DNA of 64,000 nt, taken from NCBI RefSeq assembly GCF_018614075.1, contig NZ_JAGGOZ010000064.1, positions 1-64,000 on the forward strand. Direction: 5' to 3'. The notes under the pieces were generated by a model. It saw only the letters and a program-made list of their open reading frames with translations. It had not been told where the DNA came from and did not search any database. Shown piece after piece: positions 34,886 through 45,021 of this stretch. Source of the stretch: Streptomyces sp. ISL-94. GTDB taxonomy: Bacteria; Actinomycetota; Actinomycetes; Streptomycetales; Streptomycetaceae. The position numbers and the translations under genes were made by a program. Within the stretch, counting starts at the first letter, position 1; every line of letters starts with the position of its first letter.

Positions 34886-37375
34886 GTGAGCGATACGCAG
34901 GGCAGTCACCGCCGTGGCGGTCCCGTCCCCGGGGCGTACGAGCCCGTGGCCTGGCCGGCCGGTCCGGGATCCCCGTCGCCTTGGCCGGCGGGCACGGCGG
35001 CCCCGGACCCCCTGGCCTGGCCGGCCGGTCCGGGGGACCCGCAGCCCGGACGGCAGGCCCCGGCGCCCCCCTGGTCGGCGGGCGCCGGGGACTCCGAGCC
35101 GCCGGCCTGGCCGGCCGGGGCCGGGGACGCGGCCTCGGTGCCCTGGCCACCGCGTACCGGGGACTCGGAGCCACCGGCCTGGACGGGCGACGCCGGGGGC
35201 TCGCAGCCGCCGGCCTGGGCGTCGGCCGACGCAGGGGATCCGGACCCGTCACCCTGGAGGTTGGCCGACGCCGCGGATCCGGAACCGCCGGCCTGGGGGG
35301 CGGCCGACGCCGCGGATCGGGAGCCGCCGGCCTGGGCGCCGGCTGATGCCGGGGTTCCGGAGCCGTCAGCCTGGGGGTCGGCCGCCGCCGGAGATCCGGA
35401 GCCGCCGGCCTGGGGGGCGGCTGATGCCGCGGATCCGGAACCGCCGGCCTGGGGGGCGGCTGATGCCGCGGATCGGGAGCCGCCGGCCTGGGGGTCGGCT
35501 GATGTCGGAGATCCGGAGCGGTCAGCCTGGGGGTCAGCTGATGTTGGGGTTCCGGAGCCGTCAGCCTGGGGGTCGGCCGCCGCCGGAGATCCGGAGCCGC
35601 CGGCCTGGGCGTCGGCTGATGCCGCGGATCCGGGACCGCCGGCCTGGGGGGCGGCTGACGCCGGGGGTCCGGACACGGCACCCTGGCCGGCCCGTGCCGC
35701 GGAGGGGGAGCCCGTGGCCTGGCCGGCCGGCGCCGGGCATCCGGGGGCGGGACCGCTCCCGCCGGATCCTGCTCCGGGGGTTCCCTCCCCGCGGGGCGGG
35801 GATCACCGGGGGTCCCGCCGGTCGCGCGGTCGGGTGACCCCGCCGCCGGCCCCCACCGCACCGTCGGCCCCCGGCACCGGCCGCCGCGCCCGCGGCCGCG
35901 CGACCCCGCCCACCGCCGAGCCGCCTTCCGAGCAGCCCCCCGCCCCCGACGAGCCGTACGCGTCCCCGGCGCCGGGCCCGGGCCGCCGCCGAGCCGTGGC
36001 CGTGGACCGGCCCGCGGCTGAAGCAGCGCAAGCGCCCGCGGTGCCGGGCTCGGGCCGCCGCCGCGCCCCCGGACCGGGCACCATGCCGACGCCCGTCACG
36101 GACACCGGCACCCACACGGCCACCACCACCGGCACGGGCACCGGCATGGGATCGGGCTCGGGCCGGCGGGCTCGGGGGCGGACCATCACCGCCGAGCCCC
36201 CGGCAGGGGCCGGGCCCGCCACGGGCCGGCGCGCACGCGGCCGTACCGTCGCCGTCACCACCCCCGAAGTGATCCTCACCCCGGCAGGAACCTGGCGGCG
36301 CCTCGTCCCCCAGGCCCTCGTCGTCGCCTTCCTCGCCGGCGGCACCACCGCCTTCGTCGCCGCCGACAAGTCCGTACGCCTCACCGTCGACGGAGTCCCG
36401 AGGAACCTCCACACCTTCGCCGACGACATCGGTGAACTGCTGGCCGCCGAAGGCCTCGGCATCGGGCCGCACGACCTCGTCGCCCCCGCCCCCGGTGAAC
36501 CCCTCGACGACGGCGAGGAGGTCGTCGTCCGCTACGGCCGCCCCCTCCACCTGACCCTCGACGGACAGCGGCGCGAGGTGTGGACCACCGCCCGCAGCGT
36601 CGAGGGCGCGCTGCGCCAGTTCGGGATCCGCGCCGAAGGCGCCTACCTCTCCACCCCCCGCACCGCCCCCGTCCCCCGCGCCGGCCTCGCCCTCAGCGTC
36701 CGTACCGAACGCAGCGTCACCTTCATGGCCGACGGCCGCGAACGCACCATCCGCACCAACGCCGCCACCGTCCAGGAGGCCCTCGACCAGGCCGGCATCA
36801 CCCTCCACGGCCAGGACACCACCTCCGTGCCCTCCGGCTCCTTCCCGCGCGACGGCCAGACCGTCACCGTGCTCCGCATCACCGGCACCCGCGAGGTCCG
36901 CGAGGAGCGCATCCCGTACGAGACCGAGAAGACCAAGGACGACACCCTCTTCGCCGGCACCGAGGTCGTCGAGCGCGCCGGCCGCCCCGGCGCGCGCAGG
37001 GTCACCTACAGCCTCCGCACCGTCAACGGCGTCCGCCAAAAGCCCCGCCGCATCGCGGAGGAGACCGTCCGCGAGCCCGTCACCCAGCTGGTCAAGGTGG
37101 GCACGAAGCCGCTGCCGGCCTCCGTCGCCGGAGCCGAGGGCCTCGACTGGGGGGCACTGGCCCGGTGCGAGTCCGGCGGACGGCCCGGCGCCACCGACGC
37201 CTCGGGCGCGTACGGCGGCCTCTACCAGTTCGACGTCCACACCTGGCAGGCCCTCGGCGGCAGCGGCCGCCCCCAGGACGCCCCGGGCACGGAACAGACG
37301 TACCGGGCGAAGAAGCTCTACGTGCAGCGGGGGGCGAGTCCGTGGCCCCACTGCGGCCGTAGGCTTTACCGGTGA
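34886..37375 (+). CDS. rpfB: RpfB-like resuscitation-promoting factor with long N-terminal repeat region
   Basis: An 829-aa membrane-anchored muralytic protein. Residues 15-285 or so are Trp/Pro/Asp-rich repeats, and 285-465 is a low-complexity Arg/Gly/Pro region. One membrane helix (ALVVAFLAGGTTAFVAA) is at about 475-495. Then come three DUF348 repeats (VRLTVDGV, LHLTLDGQ and SVTFMADGR starts), a G5 domain (about 665-745), and the C-terminal Rpf lysozyme-like domain with the catalytic Glu in ARCESGG and the GLYQFDVHTWQ motif. GTG 34886 follows GGAGCGAG. In known RpfB proteins the part before the helix is short. Its stop overlaps rsmA (GTGA). Confidence 0.88.
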   Translation: MSDTQGSHRRGGPVPGAYEPVAWPAGPGSPSPWPAGTAAPDPLAWPAGPGDPQPGRQAPAPPWSAGAGDSEPPAWPAGAGDAASVPWPPRTGDSEPPAWTGDAGGSQPPAWASADAGDPDPSPWRLADAADPEPPAWGAADAADREPPAWAPADAGVPEPSAWGSAAAGDPEPPAWGAADAADPEPPAWGAADAADREPPAWGSADVGDPERSAWGSADVGVPEPSAWGSAAAGDPEPPAWASADAADPGPPAWGAADAGGPDTAPWPARAAEGEPVAWPAGAGHPGAGPLPPDPAPGVPSPRGGDHRGSRRSRGRVTPPPAPTAPSAPGTGRRARGRATPPTAEPPSEQPPAPDEPYASPAPGPGRRRAVAVDRPAAEAAQAPAVPGSGRRRAPGPGTMPTPVTDTGTHTATTTGTGTGMGSGSGRRARGRTITAEPPAGAGPATGRRARGRTVAVTTPEVILTPAGTWRRLVPQALVVAFLAGGTTAFVAADKSVRLTVDGVPRNLHTFADDIGELLAAEGLGIGPHDLVAPAPGEPLDDGEEVVVRYGRPLHLTLDGQRREVWTTARSVEGALRQFGIRAEGAYLSTPRTAPVPRAGLALSVRTERSVTFMADGRERTIRTNAATVQEALDQAGITLHGQDTTSVPSGSFPRDGQTVTVLRITGTREVREERIPYETEKTKDDTLFAGTEVVERAGRPGARRVTYSLRTVNGVRQKPRRIAEETVREPVTQLVKVGTKPLPASVAGAEGLDWGALARCESGGRPGATDASGAYGGLYQFDVHTWQALGGSGRPQDAPGTEQTYRAKKLYVQRGASPWPHCGRRLYR
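35060..35720 (+). repeat. about 14 tandem 42-bp coding repeats in the rpfB-like gene
   Basis: The unit is 14 codons, consensus ADAADPEPPAWGSA with variants (AGDPEPPAWG, AADREPPAWG, VGVPEPSAWG). Copies are 85-100% alike in the centre of the array and decay at the edges, as expected of recent slippage or unequal crossing-over. They keep the reading frame. Confidence 0.8.
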
Positions 37376-38274
37376 GCACCGCAGAGCAGCAGCCCAACGA
37401 GAACCCTTCTGACGCCCTCCTCGGCCCGGCCGACATCCGGGAACTGGCCGCCGCCCTCGGCGTACGCCCGACGAAGCAGAAGGGCCAGAACTTCGTCATC
37501 GACGCCAACACGGTGCGCCGTATCGTGCGGACCGCCGCGGTGCGCCCGGACGACGTGGTCGTCGAGGTCGGCCCGGGCCTGGGCTCGCTGACGCTCGCCC
37601 TGCTGGAGGCCGCGGACCGGGTCACCGCCGTCGAGATCGACGACATCCTCGCCGCGGCGCTGCCCGCCACCATCGAGGCCCGGATGCCCGAGCGCAAGGA
37701 CCGCTTCGCGCTGGTCCACTCCGACGCCATGCTGGTGACGGAACTGCCCGGCCCGGCGCCGACCGCGCTCGTCGCCAACCTCCCGTACAACGTGGCCGTG
37801 CCCGTCCTGCTGACCATGCTCGACCGCTTCCCGACCATCGAGCGGACCCTGGTGATGGTGCAGGCGGAAGTCGCCGACCGGCTCGCCGCCGAGCCCGGCA
37901 ACAAGGTGTACGGCGTCCCCTCGGTCAAGGCCAACTGGTACGCGCACGTCAAGCGCGCCGGGTCCATCGGCCGCAAGGTGTTCTGGCCCGCGCCGAACGT
38001 CGACTCCGGTCTCGTCTCGCTGGTGCGGCGGACCGAACCGGTCAAGACCACCGCCTCGAAGGCGGAGGTCTTCGCGGTCGTCGATGCGGCCTTCGCCCAG
38101 CGCCGCAAGACGCTGCGCGCCGCGCTGGCCGGCTGGGCCGGATCGCCCGCGGGCGCCGAGGCGGCTCTGGTCGCCGCCGGCGTCTCTCCGCAGGCGCGCG
38201 GCGAGTCGCTGACGGTGGAGCAGTTCGCCGCGATCGCCGAGCACAAGCCCGCGGCGCAGAGGCCCGCGCTGTGA
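37372..38274 (+). CDS. rsmA: 16S rRNA dimethyladenosine transferase
   Basis: A 300-aa KsgA-type enzyme that dimethylates two adjacent adenines of helix 45 in 16S rRNA. It has QKGQNFVIDANTVRRIV, the SAM motif VVEVGPGLGSLT, the acidic residue in VTAVEIDD, and the catalytic NLPYNVAVP. Its GTG start overlaps the end of the rpfB-like gene and its stop overlaps ispE, so all three are translationally coupled. Confidence 0.95.
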   Translation: MSTAEQQPNENPSDALLGPADIRELAAALGVRPTKQKGQNFVIDANTVRRIVRTAAVRPDDVVVEVGPGLGSLTLALLEAADRVTAVEIDDILAAALPATIEARMPERKDRFALVHSDAMLVTELPGPAPTALVANLPYNVAVPVLLTMLDRFPTIERTLVMVQAEVADRLAAEPGNKVYGVPSVKANWYAHVKRAGSIGRKVFWPAPNVDSGLVSLVRRTEPVKTTASKAEVFAVVDAAFAQRRKTLRAALAGWAGSPAGAEAALVAAGVSPQARGESLTVEQFAAIAEHKPAAQRPAL

Positions 38275-39179
38275 GCGGGCGCACGAGCGTGACCGTACGG
38301 GTCCCCGCGAAGGTCAACGTGCAGCTGGCGGTGGGCGCGGCCCGGCCCGACGGCTTCCACGACCTGGCCAACGTCTTCCTCGCCGTCTCCCTCTTCGACG
38401 AGGTCACGGCCACCGCGGCCGACGAACTGAAGGTGACCTGCGCGGGCCCGGACGCCGACCAGGTGCCCCTGGACCGCACCAACCTCGCGGCGCGCGCCGC
38501 CGAGATCCTGGCCGCGCGGGCGGGGCTGACCCCCTCCGTCCACCTCCACATCGCGAAGAACATCCCGGTCGCGGGCGGCATGGCGGGCGGCAGCGCGGAC
38601 GGGGCCGCCGCCCTGCTGGCGTGCGACGTCCTGTGGGGCCTGGACACCCCGCGCGCCGAACTGCTCGACCTCTGCGCGGAGCTGGGCAGCGACGTGCCCT
38701 TCAGCCTGGTCGGCGGCGCCGCGCTGGGCACCGGCCGCGGCGAGCTGCTGACCCCGGTGGAGGCCGGGGCGTTCCACTGGGTGTTCGCGGTCGCCGACGG
38801 CGGGCTGTCGACCCCGGCCGTCTTCCGCGAGTTCGACCGCCTCACGGCCGGTACGCGGATCCCGGAGCCGGAGGCCTCGCCGGCCCTGCTCGCGGCCCTG
38901 GCCTCGGGCGACCCGGACGCGCTGGCCCCCCTCCTGGCGAACGACCTCCAGGCGGCGGCCCTGTCGCTGCGCCCGCAGCTGGCCCGGACGCTGGCCGCGG
39001 GCACGGACGCCGGTGCGCTGGCCGCGCTGGTCTCGGGCTCCGGGCCGACGACGGCCTTCCTGGTCCGCGACCCGGAATCGGCGGCGAAGGTCGCGGCGGC
39101 CCTCGAAGCCTCGGGCACGTGCCGCGCCACCCGCGTGGCCTCCTCCCCGGCCCCGGGAGCCACGCCCCTCTCGCCGTGA
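38271..39179 (+). CDS. ispE: 4-diphosphocytidyl-2-C-methyl-D-erythritol kinase
   Basis: A 302-aa GHMP kinase of the MEP isoprenoid pathway. It has VRVPAKVNVQLAVG with the substrate Lys, the phosphate loop PVAGGMAGGSADGAAALLA, the catalytic Asp in ELGSDVPFSLVGG, and VSGSGPTTAFLV. GTG 38271 overlaps the rsmA stop; this coupling is conserved in actinobacteria. Confidence 0.95.
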   Translation: MSGRTSVTVRVPAKVNVQLAVGAARPDGFHDLANVFLAVSLFDEVTATAADELKVTCAGPDADQVPLDRTNLAARAAEILAARAGLTPSVHLHIAKNIPVAGGMAGGSADGAAALLACDVLWGLDTPRAELLDLCAELGSDVPFSLVGGAALGTGRGELLTPVEAGAFHWVFAVADGGLSTPAVFREFDRLTAGTRIPEPEASPALLAALASGDPDALAPLLANDLQAAALSLRPQLARTLAAGTDAGALAALVSGSGPTTAFLVRDPESAAKVAAALEASGTCRATRVASSPAPGATPLSP

Positions 39180-39250
39180 ACCTGCGCCCCCGGAACCCCG
39201 CCCCGGCTAGGCTGGTGGGCACCGACGAGAGCGACCCAGGAGGCGGTTCG

Positions 39251-39601
39251 ATGACCGAGCAGGTCGCGGCCGGAACGCCGCTGATTCCGATGCCGGCACT
39301 CACCCCGGCGGCCCTGCGCGTCGCCGTCGCGCAGATCGCTCCTGCCCATCTGCCCGCCTTCGTCGAGCACCTGGACCGGGCGGCGGAGCAGAGCGCCGAG
39401 CAGAGCACCATCGCGCCGCTGCGAGCGTTCCTGCAGTGGTGGGGCGAGTTCGTCGCCGTTCAGCGGCATCCCGCCCGCGCGGCGCGGCTCCGCGAGCTGG
39501 AGGCGGTCGCCGCGAGGGCCGAGGACCGCGAAGCCCTCGACGCGGCGGTCGCCGAGATCCAGGACATCCTCGCCGCCGCGCGACGCGAGGCCGCTGCGTG
39601 A
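39251..39601 (+). CDS. small helical protein, putative antitoxin-like (DUF6247-like)
   Basis: A 116-aa protein, ATG 39251 with GGAGG upstream. It is almost all helix: an N-terminal LTPAALRVAVAQIAPAHLPAFVEHLDRA segment and a C-terminal Ala/Glu/Arg-rich coiled region. The pattern resembles the DUF6247 family of actinomycetes, as far as memory allows. Its stop overlaps by GTGA the start of a small RelE/ParE-like gene, the usual arrangement of antitoxin followed by toxin. No DNA-binding motif is certain. The role is inferred from context. Confidence 0.55.
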   Translation: MTEQVAAGTPLIPMPALTPAALRVAVAQIAPAHLPAFVEHLDRAAEQSAEQSTIAPLRAFLQWWGEFVAVQRHPARAARLRELEAVAARAEDREALDAAVAEIQDILAAARREAAA

Positions 39602-39861
39602 GCGACGCCTGGGCGTGGCACTACAACCCGGACGCCGAGCACGTCGTCGGCGATCTGCCCGCCGGTGCCGTGGCCGAGGTGGAGCGCCTTGCCGAACAGC
39701 TCGCGGTGCTGGGCCGGGACGCCGGCGAGGTGGGACGCGGGCCGGTGGAGGGCGGGGGACTGCGGACACTGGACATCTTCGGCGGCCGGGGCTTCCTCAT
39801 GTTCCTCGCGCCGGAGCGACTACGGGAGATCTCCGTCGTCCGGGTGGTCTGGCTCGGCTGA
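39598..39861 (+). CDS. small RelE/ParE-like protein, putative toxin
   Basis: An 87-aa protein from GTG 39598, overlapping the upstream stop by four bases. The layout is that of the RelE/ParE fold: an N-terminal strand (AWHYNPDAEHVV), a long helix with VAEVERLAEQLAVLG, then strands GLRTLDIFG, RGFLMFLAP and the terminal ISVVRVVWLG. Length and order fit type II toxins, but the sequence is diverged and catalytic residues of RelE are not obvious; the protein could be a ParE-like or inactive member. Confidence in the fold is moderate and in toxicity low. Confidence 0.5.
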   Translation: MSDAWAWHYNPDAEHVVGDLPAGAVAEVERLAEQLAVLGRDAGEVGRGPVEGGGLRTLDIFGGRGFLMFLAPERLREISVVRVVWLG

Positions 39862-39931
39862 GGGGTACTCAGCCGGGAGTTGAGTATCCGAACCCTGTCC
39901 CCGGTGACCGCCGCGCGCGAGCGTAAGGGGC

Positions 39932-41266
39932 ATGGGACAGACCGCCAAGGCAATGGCCGCCGCAACGCCCGCGCAGCGGGACCGGTACATCGACCTGCTC
40001 CGCGTCGCCTCGCTCGGCACCGTCATCGGCGGGCACTGGCTGATGGCGGCCGTCAGCAGCGACGGCATAGGGAACCTGCTCGCCCTCGTGCCCCCGCTCC
40101 AGCTGCTCACCTGGGGGCTCCAGGTCATGCCCGTCTTCTTCTTCGTCGGCGGGTTCTCGCACGCCCTGTCCTACCGCTCCCTGGCCCGCCGCTCCGACGG
40201 GCGGCCCGTGTACGCCGCCTTCCTGCGGGCCCGCCTCCAGCGCCTGCTGCGGCCGACCCTCGTCTTCGTCCTCGTCTGGGGCGCCGCCGCGCTCGCCGTC
40301 CAGCTCGCCGGCCGCGGCGCCGGCGGGCTGACCGGGGCCGCGCTGCGGCTGGTGACGCAGCCGCTCTGGTTCATCGGCATCTACCTCGCCATGGTCGCCT
40401 TCACCCCGCCCCTGCTGAAGCTGCACGAGCGCTGGGGGTGGGGGGCCTTCGCGGCGCTCCTCGCCGCGGCCGCCGCCGTCGACGTCCTGCGCTTCGCGCT
40501 CGCCCTCCCGTACGTCGAGTTCCTGAACTTCGCCTTCGTCTGGCTCGCCGTCCACCAGCTCGGCTTCCTGCGCGCCGACGGGCGGATCAGGACCCCCGCC
40601 GCCCTCGGCCTCGCCGCCGCCGGCCTCGCGGGGGCCGTCCTGCTGGTGGCGTACGGCCCGTACCCGCTCTCCATGGTGGGGATGCCGGGCGAGAAGGTGT
40701 CCAACATGGCCCCGCCCACCCTCGCCCTGCTCTGCCACGGCATGTGGCTCGCCGGCGCCGTCCAGCTGGCCGCCCGCCCCGCCACCGCCTGGCTGCGCCG
40801 CCCCCGCGTCTGGCGCGCTGTCGTCGCCGCCAACGGGATCGCCATGACCGCCTTCCTCTGGCACCTCACCGCCATGCTCGGTGTGTACGGGGCCCAGCTC
40901 GCCCTCGGCCTGGACCTGCCGGCCCCGGCCACCGCGGCCTGGTGGGCGCAGGCTCCCGTACGGATCCTTCTGGCCGCCACCCTGACCGCGCTGCTCGTCA
41001 CCGTCTTCCGCCGCTTCGAAGCCCCGGCCCCGGCCCCGACCGCCGTGGGCCCGGGCAGCGGCCCCCGCGCCGCTCTCGGCATCACCCTCTGCCTGCTCGG
41101 CATCCTCGGCCTGTCCATGACCGGGCTCGGCGGCCTCCTCGACGGCCACAGCGCCACCCTGATCGCCCTCCCGGTCACCGCACCCCTCGCCATCGCCATG
41201 GCACTGACGGGCTGGCTCCTGGTGGAACGGTCCGGCCCGGCCGGGAGGGTTAGGCTGAGGGGCTGA
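39932..41266 (+). CDS. membrane acyltransferase, acyltransferase_3 family
   Basis: A 444-aa integral membrane protein with ten or so helices. The family start RYIDLLRVASLGTVIGGHW has the catalytic-type His, followed by the FFFVGGFSHALSYR helix and an Arg-rich loop. Such proteins O-acylate sugars or lipids at the cell surface. It lies between the possible toxin-antitoxin pair and the ABC-F gene; its substrate is unknown. Confidence 0.85.
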   Translation: MGQTAKAMAAATPAQRDRYIDLLRVASLGTVIGGHWLMAAVSSDGIGNLLALVPPLQLLTWGLQVMPVFFFVGGFSHALSYRSLARRSDGRPVYAAFLRARLQRLLRPTLVFVLVWGAAALAVQLAGRGAGGLTGAALRLVTQPLWFIGIYLAMVAFTPPLLKLHERWGWGAFAALLAAAAAVDVLRFALALPYVEFLNFAFVWLAVHQLGFLRADGRIRTPAALGLAAAGLAGAVLLVAYGPYPLSMVGMPGEKVSNMAPPTLALLCHGMWLAGAVQLAARPATAWLRRPRVWRAVVAANGIAMTAFLWHLTAMLGVYGAQLALGLDLPAPATAAWWAQAPVRILLAATLTALLVTVFRRFEAPAPAPTAVGPGSGPRAALGITLCLLGILGLSMTGLGGLLDGHSATLIALPVTAPLAIAMALTGWLLVERSGPAGRVRLRG

Positions 41267-41294
41267 TCCCTCAACCTTCCCTGGAGCGCGTCTG

Positions 41295-43097
<1,803 letters not shown>

Positions 43098-43321
43098 TGC
43101 TGTGGCCGGAAAGGTTCACCGCGTCGCGATGTCCGGCCCGGCACCAGCCCCTTGCGGAGGACGGCCGCCTGCCCGGCTTCCCGGCCCTCAAGTGGCCGGA
43201 TAACGACGGCGTCACGGGCCGGTCCTCCCTTGGGAACAGGGGTGGACCGGGCCCGGCGCACGGTCTGCGGCAGTGATAGAAAGGTCATCCTCCACGACCT
43301 CTGACTTGAAGGTACGCGCTG

Positions 43322-44980
43322 ATGACCGAGCCGCCCCAGCCGCCGAACCAGCCACCGACACCTTCCGGTTACGGCCACCTGCCCGGCCCGCCGCAGCCCG
43401 GTTACGGCTACCCGCCGCAAGGCGCGAACCCGTACGCCCAGCAGCCGCAGCAGCCGCAGCAGCCCCCCACCGTTCCGCTGCAGCCCCCCGCCTACGGCTA
43501 CGGCTACCCGCCGCCGCCCCCCGGCCCCGGCCTGCCCGGCGCGCCCCGGCCCGCCTCCGGCCTCCCGCCGAAGAAGAAGCTCACCGTGCTGATCGCCGCC
43601 TCGGCGGCCGCCCTCCTCGTCGTCGGCACCGTCGGCTACTTCGGCTTCGTCAAGGGCGACGACAAGGACCCCAAGGAGCCCGTCGCGCAGGGCTCCGGCT
43701 CCACCGACGCCACCCCCTCCGGCTCCCCTTCCGTGGACAAGGGCGACGGCAGCGGCAACGGCGGCCAGGAGGCCGACCTCAACGCCGGCCGCAAGCAGGG
43801 CGAGGACAAGGTCCTGTGGCTCAAGACCGCCAAGATCGACGGCCCCGGCATGGGCGTGGAGTCCGAAGGGCAGTGGGTCGTCGGCGACACCGTCGTCAAG
43901 AGCGTGTGGCAGAACCTCACCGGCTATGCGGTCACCGACGGCAAGGAGAAGTGGACCCTCGCCTTCCCCGCCGTGATCTGCGCCGTCACCCCGCAGGCCA
44001 CCGCCGACGGCAAGACCGTCGTCATGTACCGCGACGGCGAGTCCGACAGCGCCTCCTGCACCCAGATGCGCGTCGTCGACCTCAAGACGGGCAAGGAGGT
44101 CTGGTCGAAGGAGGTGCCCAAGGAGCAGCTCTTCGACATCTTCACCAGCCCCACCGTCGCCATCACCGGCGACACCGTCGCCATCAGCCGCAGCGGCACC
44201 GCCAGCGCCTTCAAGGTCAGCAACGGCGACAAGCTCTTCGCCAGCACCCAGGGCGAGGGCTGCAAGCCCGATTCCTACACGGCCGGCAACGGCAAGATGG
44301 TCGCCCTCGCCACCTGCCTGGACGAGGACAAGACCGCCGAGATCCAGGGCACCGACCCCGTTTCCGGCAAGAAGAACTGGACCTTCCGCGCCCCCAAGGG
44401 CTTCAAGGTCACCAGCATCTACTCGGTGGACCCGCTCGTCGTCGACCTCGGCAACGAGGCCGGCAAGGAGCGCTCCATCGTGGTCATCGGAGCCGACGGC
44501 AAACAGACGGCCACCCTCACCGCCGACGGCAAGTTCGACGTCGGCTGCGGCGACACCGGCATCTTCCGCTCCCTCTCGGCCTGCTCCTCGGCCGTCGCCG
44601 ACGGCGGCACCCTCTACCTGCCCACCGCGCGCGACGGCAAGGGCAACGAGATCGTCGCCTTCGACCTGGCGAGCGGCAAGGCCAAGTGGCGCAGCCCTGC
44701 CGGGGACAAGCGCACCCTCATGCCGCTCAAGGCCGCGAACGGCCAGCTGATCGCCTACCGCAAGGCCGAGGAGGACAAGGGCGGCGAGATCCTCTCGATC
44801 CCCGTCGGCGGCGGCACCCCCACCGCGCTCCTGCGCAACCCGTCGGGCCCGGCCGCCCCGGTCGAGAGCTCCTTCAGCAGCCCGAAGGTCGACTACGTGG
44901 ACGGACGGTTCTTCATCTCCGTCTCCCGCCTGCGGGCCAAGGGCAAGGACGAGAAGCTCCTGATGGCCTTCGGCAAGTGA
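43322..44980 (+). CDS. membrane-anchored PQQ-like beta-propeller protein (copy 1)
   Basis: A 552-aa protein: a Pro/Gln/Tyr-rich cytoplasmic segment (residues 1-80), one membrane helix (LTVLIAASAAALLVVGTVGYF), a Ser/Gly-rich linker, and an extracytoplasmic beta-propeller with repeated GYAVTDGKEKW, VVDLKTGKEVW and FDLASGKAKW blades of the PQQ-like type. No catalytic quinoprotein residues are visible, so a binding or signalling role is more likely. A second, related gene follows after 41 bases. Similar to kinase-associated sensor domains, but no kinase is attached. Confidence 0.8.
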   Translation: MTEPPQPPNQPPTPSGYGHLPGPPQPGYGYPPQGANPYAQQPQQPQQPPTVPLQPPAYGYGYPPPPPGPGLPGAPRPASGLPPKKKLTVLIAASAAALLVVGTVGYFGFVKGDDKDPKEPVAQGSGSTDATPSGSPSVDKGDGSGNGGQEADLNAGRKQGEDKVLWLKTAKIDGPGMGVESEGQWVVGDTVVKSVWQNLTGYAVTDGKEKWTLAFPAVICAVTPQATADGKTVVMYRDGESDSASCTQMRVVDLKTGKEVWSKEVPKEQLFDIFTSPTVAITGDTVAISRSGTASAFKVSNGDKLFASTQGEGCKPDSYTAGNGKMVALATCLDEDKTAEIQGTDPVSGKKNWTFRAPKGFKVTSIYSVDPLVVDLGNEAGKERSIVVIGADGKQTATLTADGKFDVGCGDTGIFRSLSACSSAVADGGTLYLPTARDGKGNEIVAFDLASGKAKWRSPAGDKRTLMPLKAANGQLIAYRKAEEDKGGEILSIPVGGGTPTALLRNPSGPAAPVESSFSSPKVDYVDGRFFISVSRLRAKGKDEKLLMAFGK

Positions 44981-45021
44981 ACGCGTCCACCGAGCCGCCC
45001 AGCGAGAGGCAGTAGCAACGC

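Noticed and set aside
34906..35676. Antisense 256-codon frame across the rpfB repeats giving an Ala/Gly/Ser-rich repeat protein
   Set aside because: It simply mirrors the periodic repeat on the other strand; no start context and no homology, and the plus frame leads into known domains.
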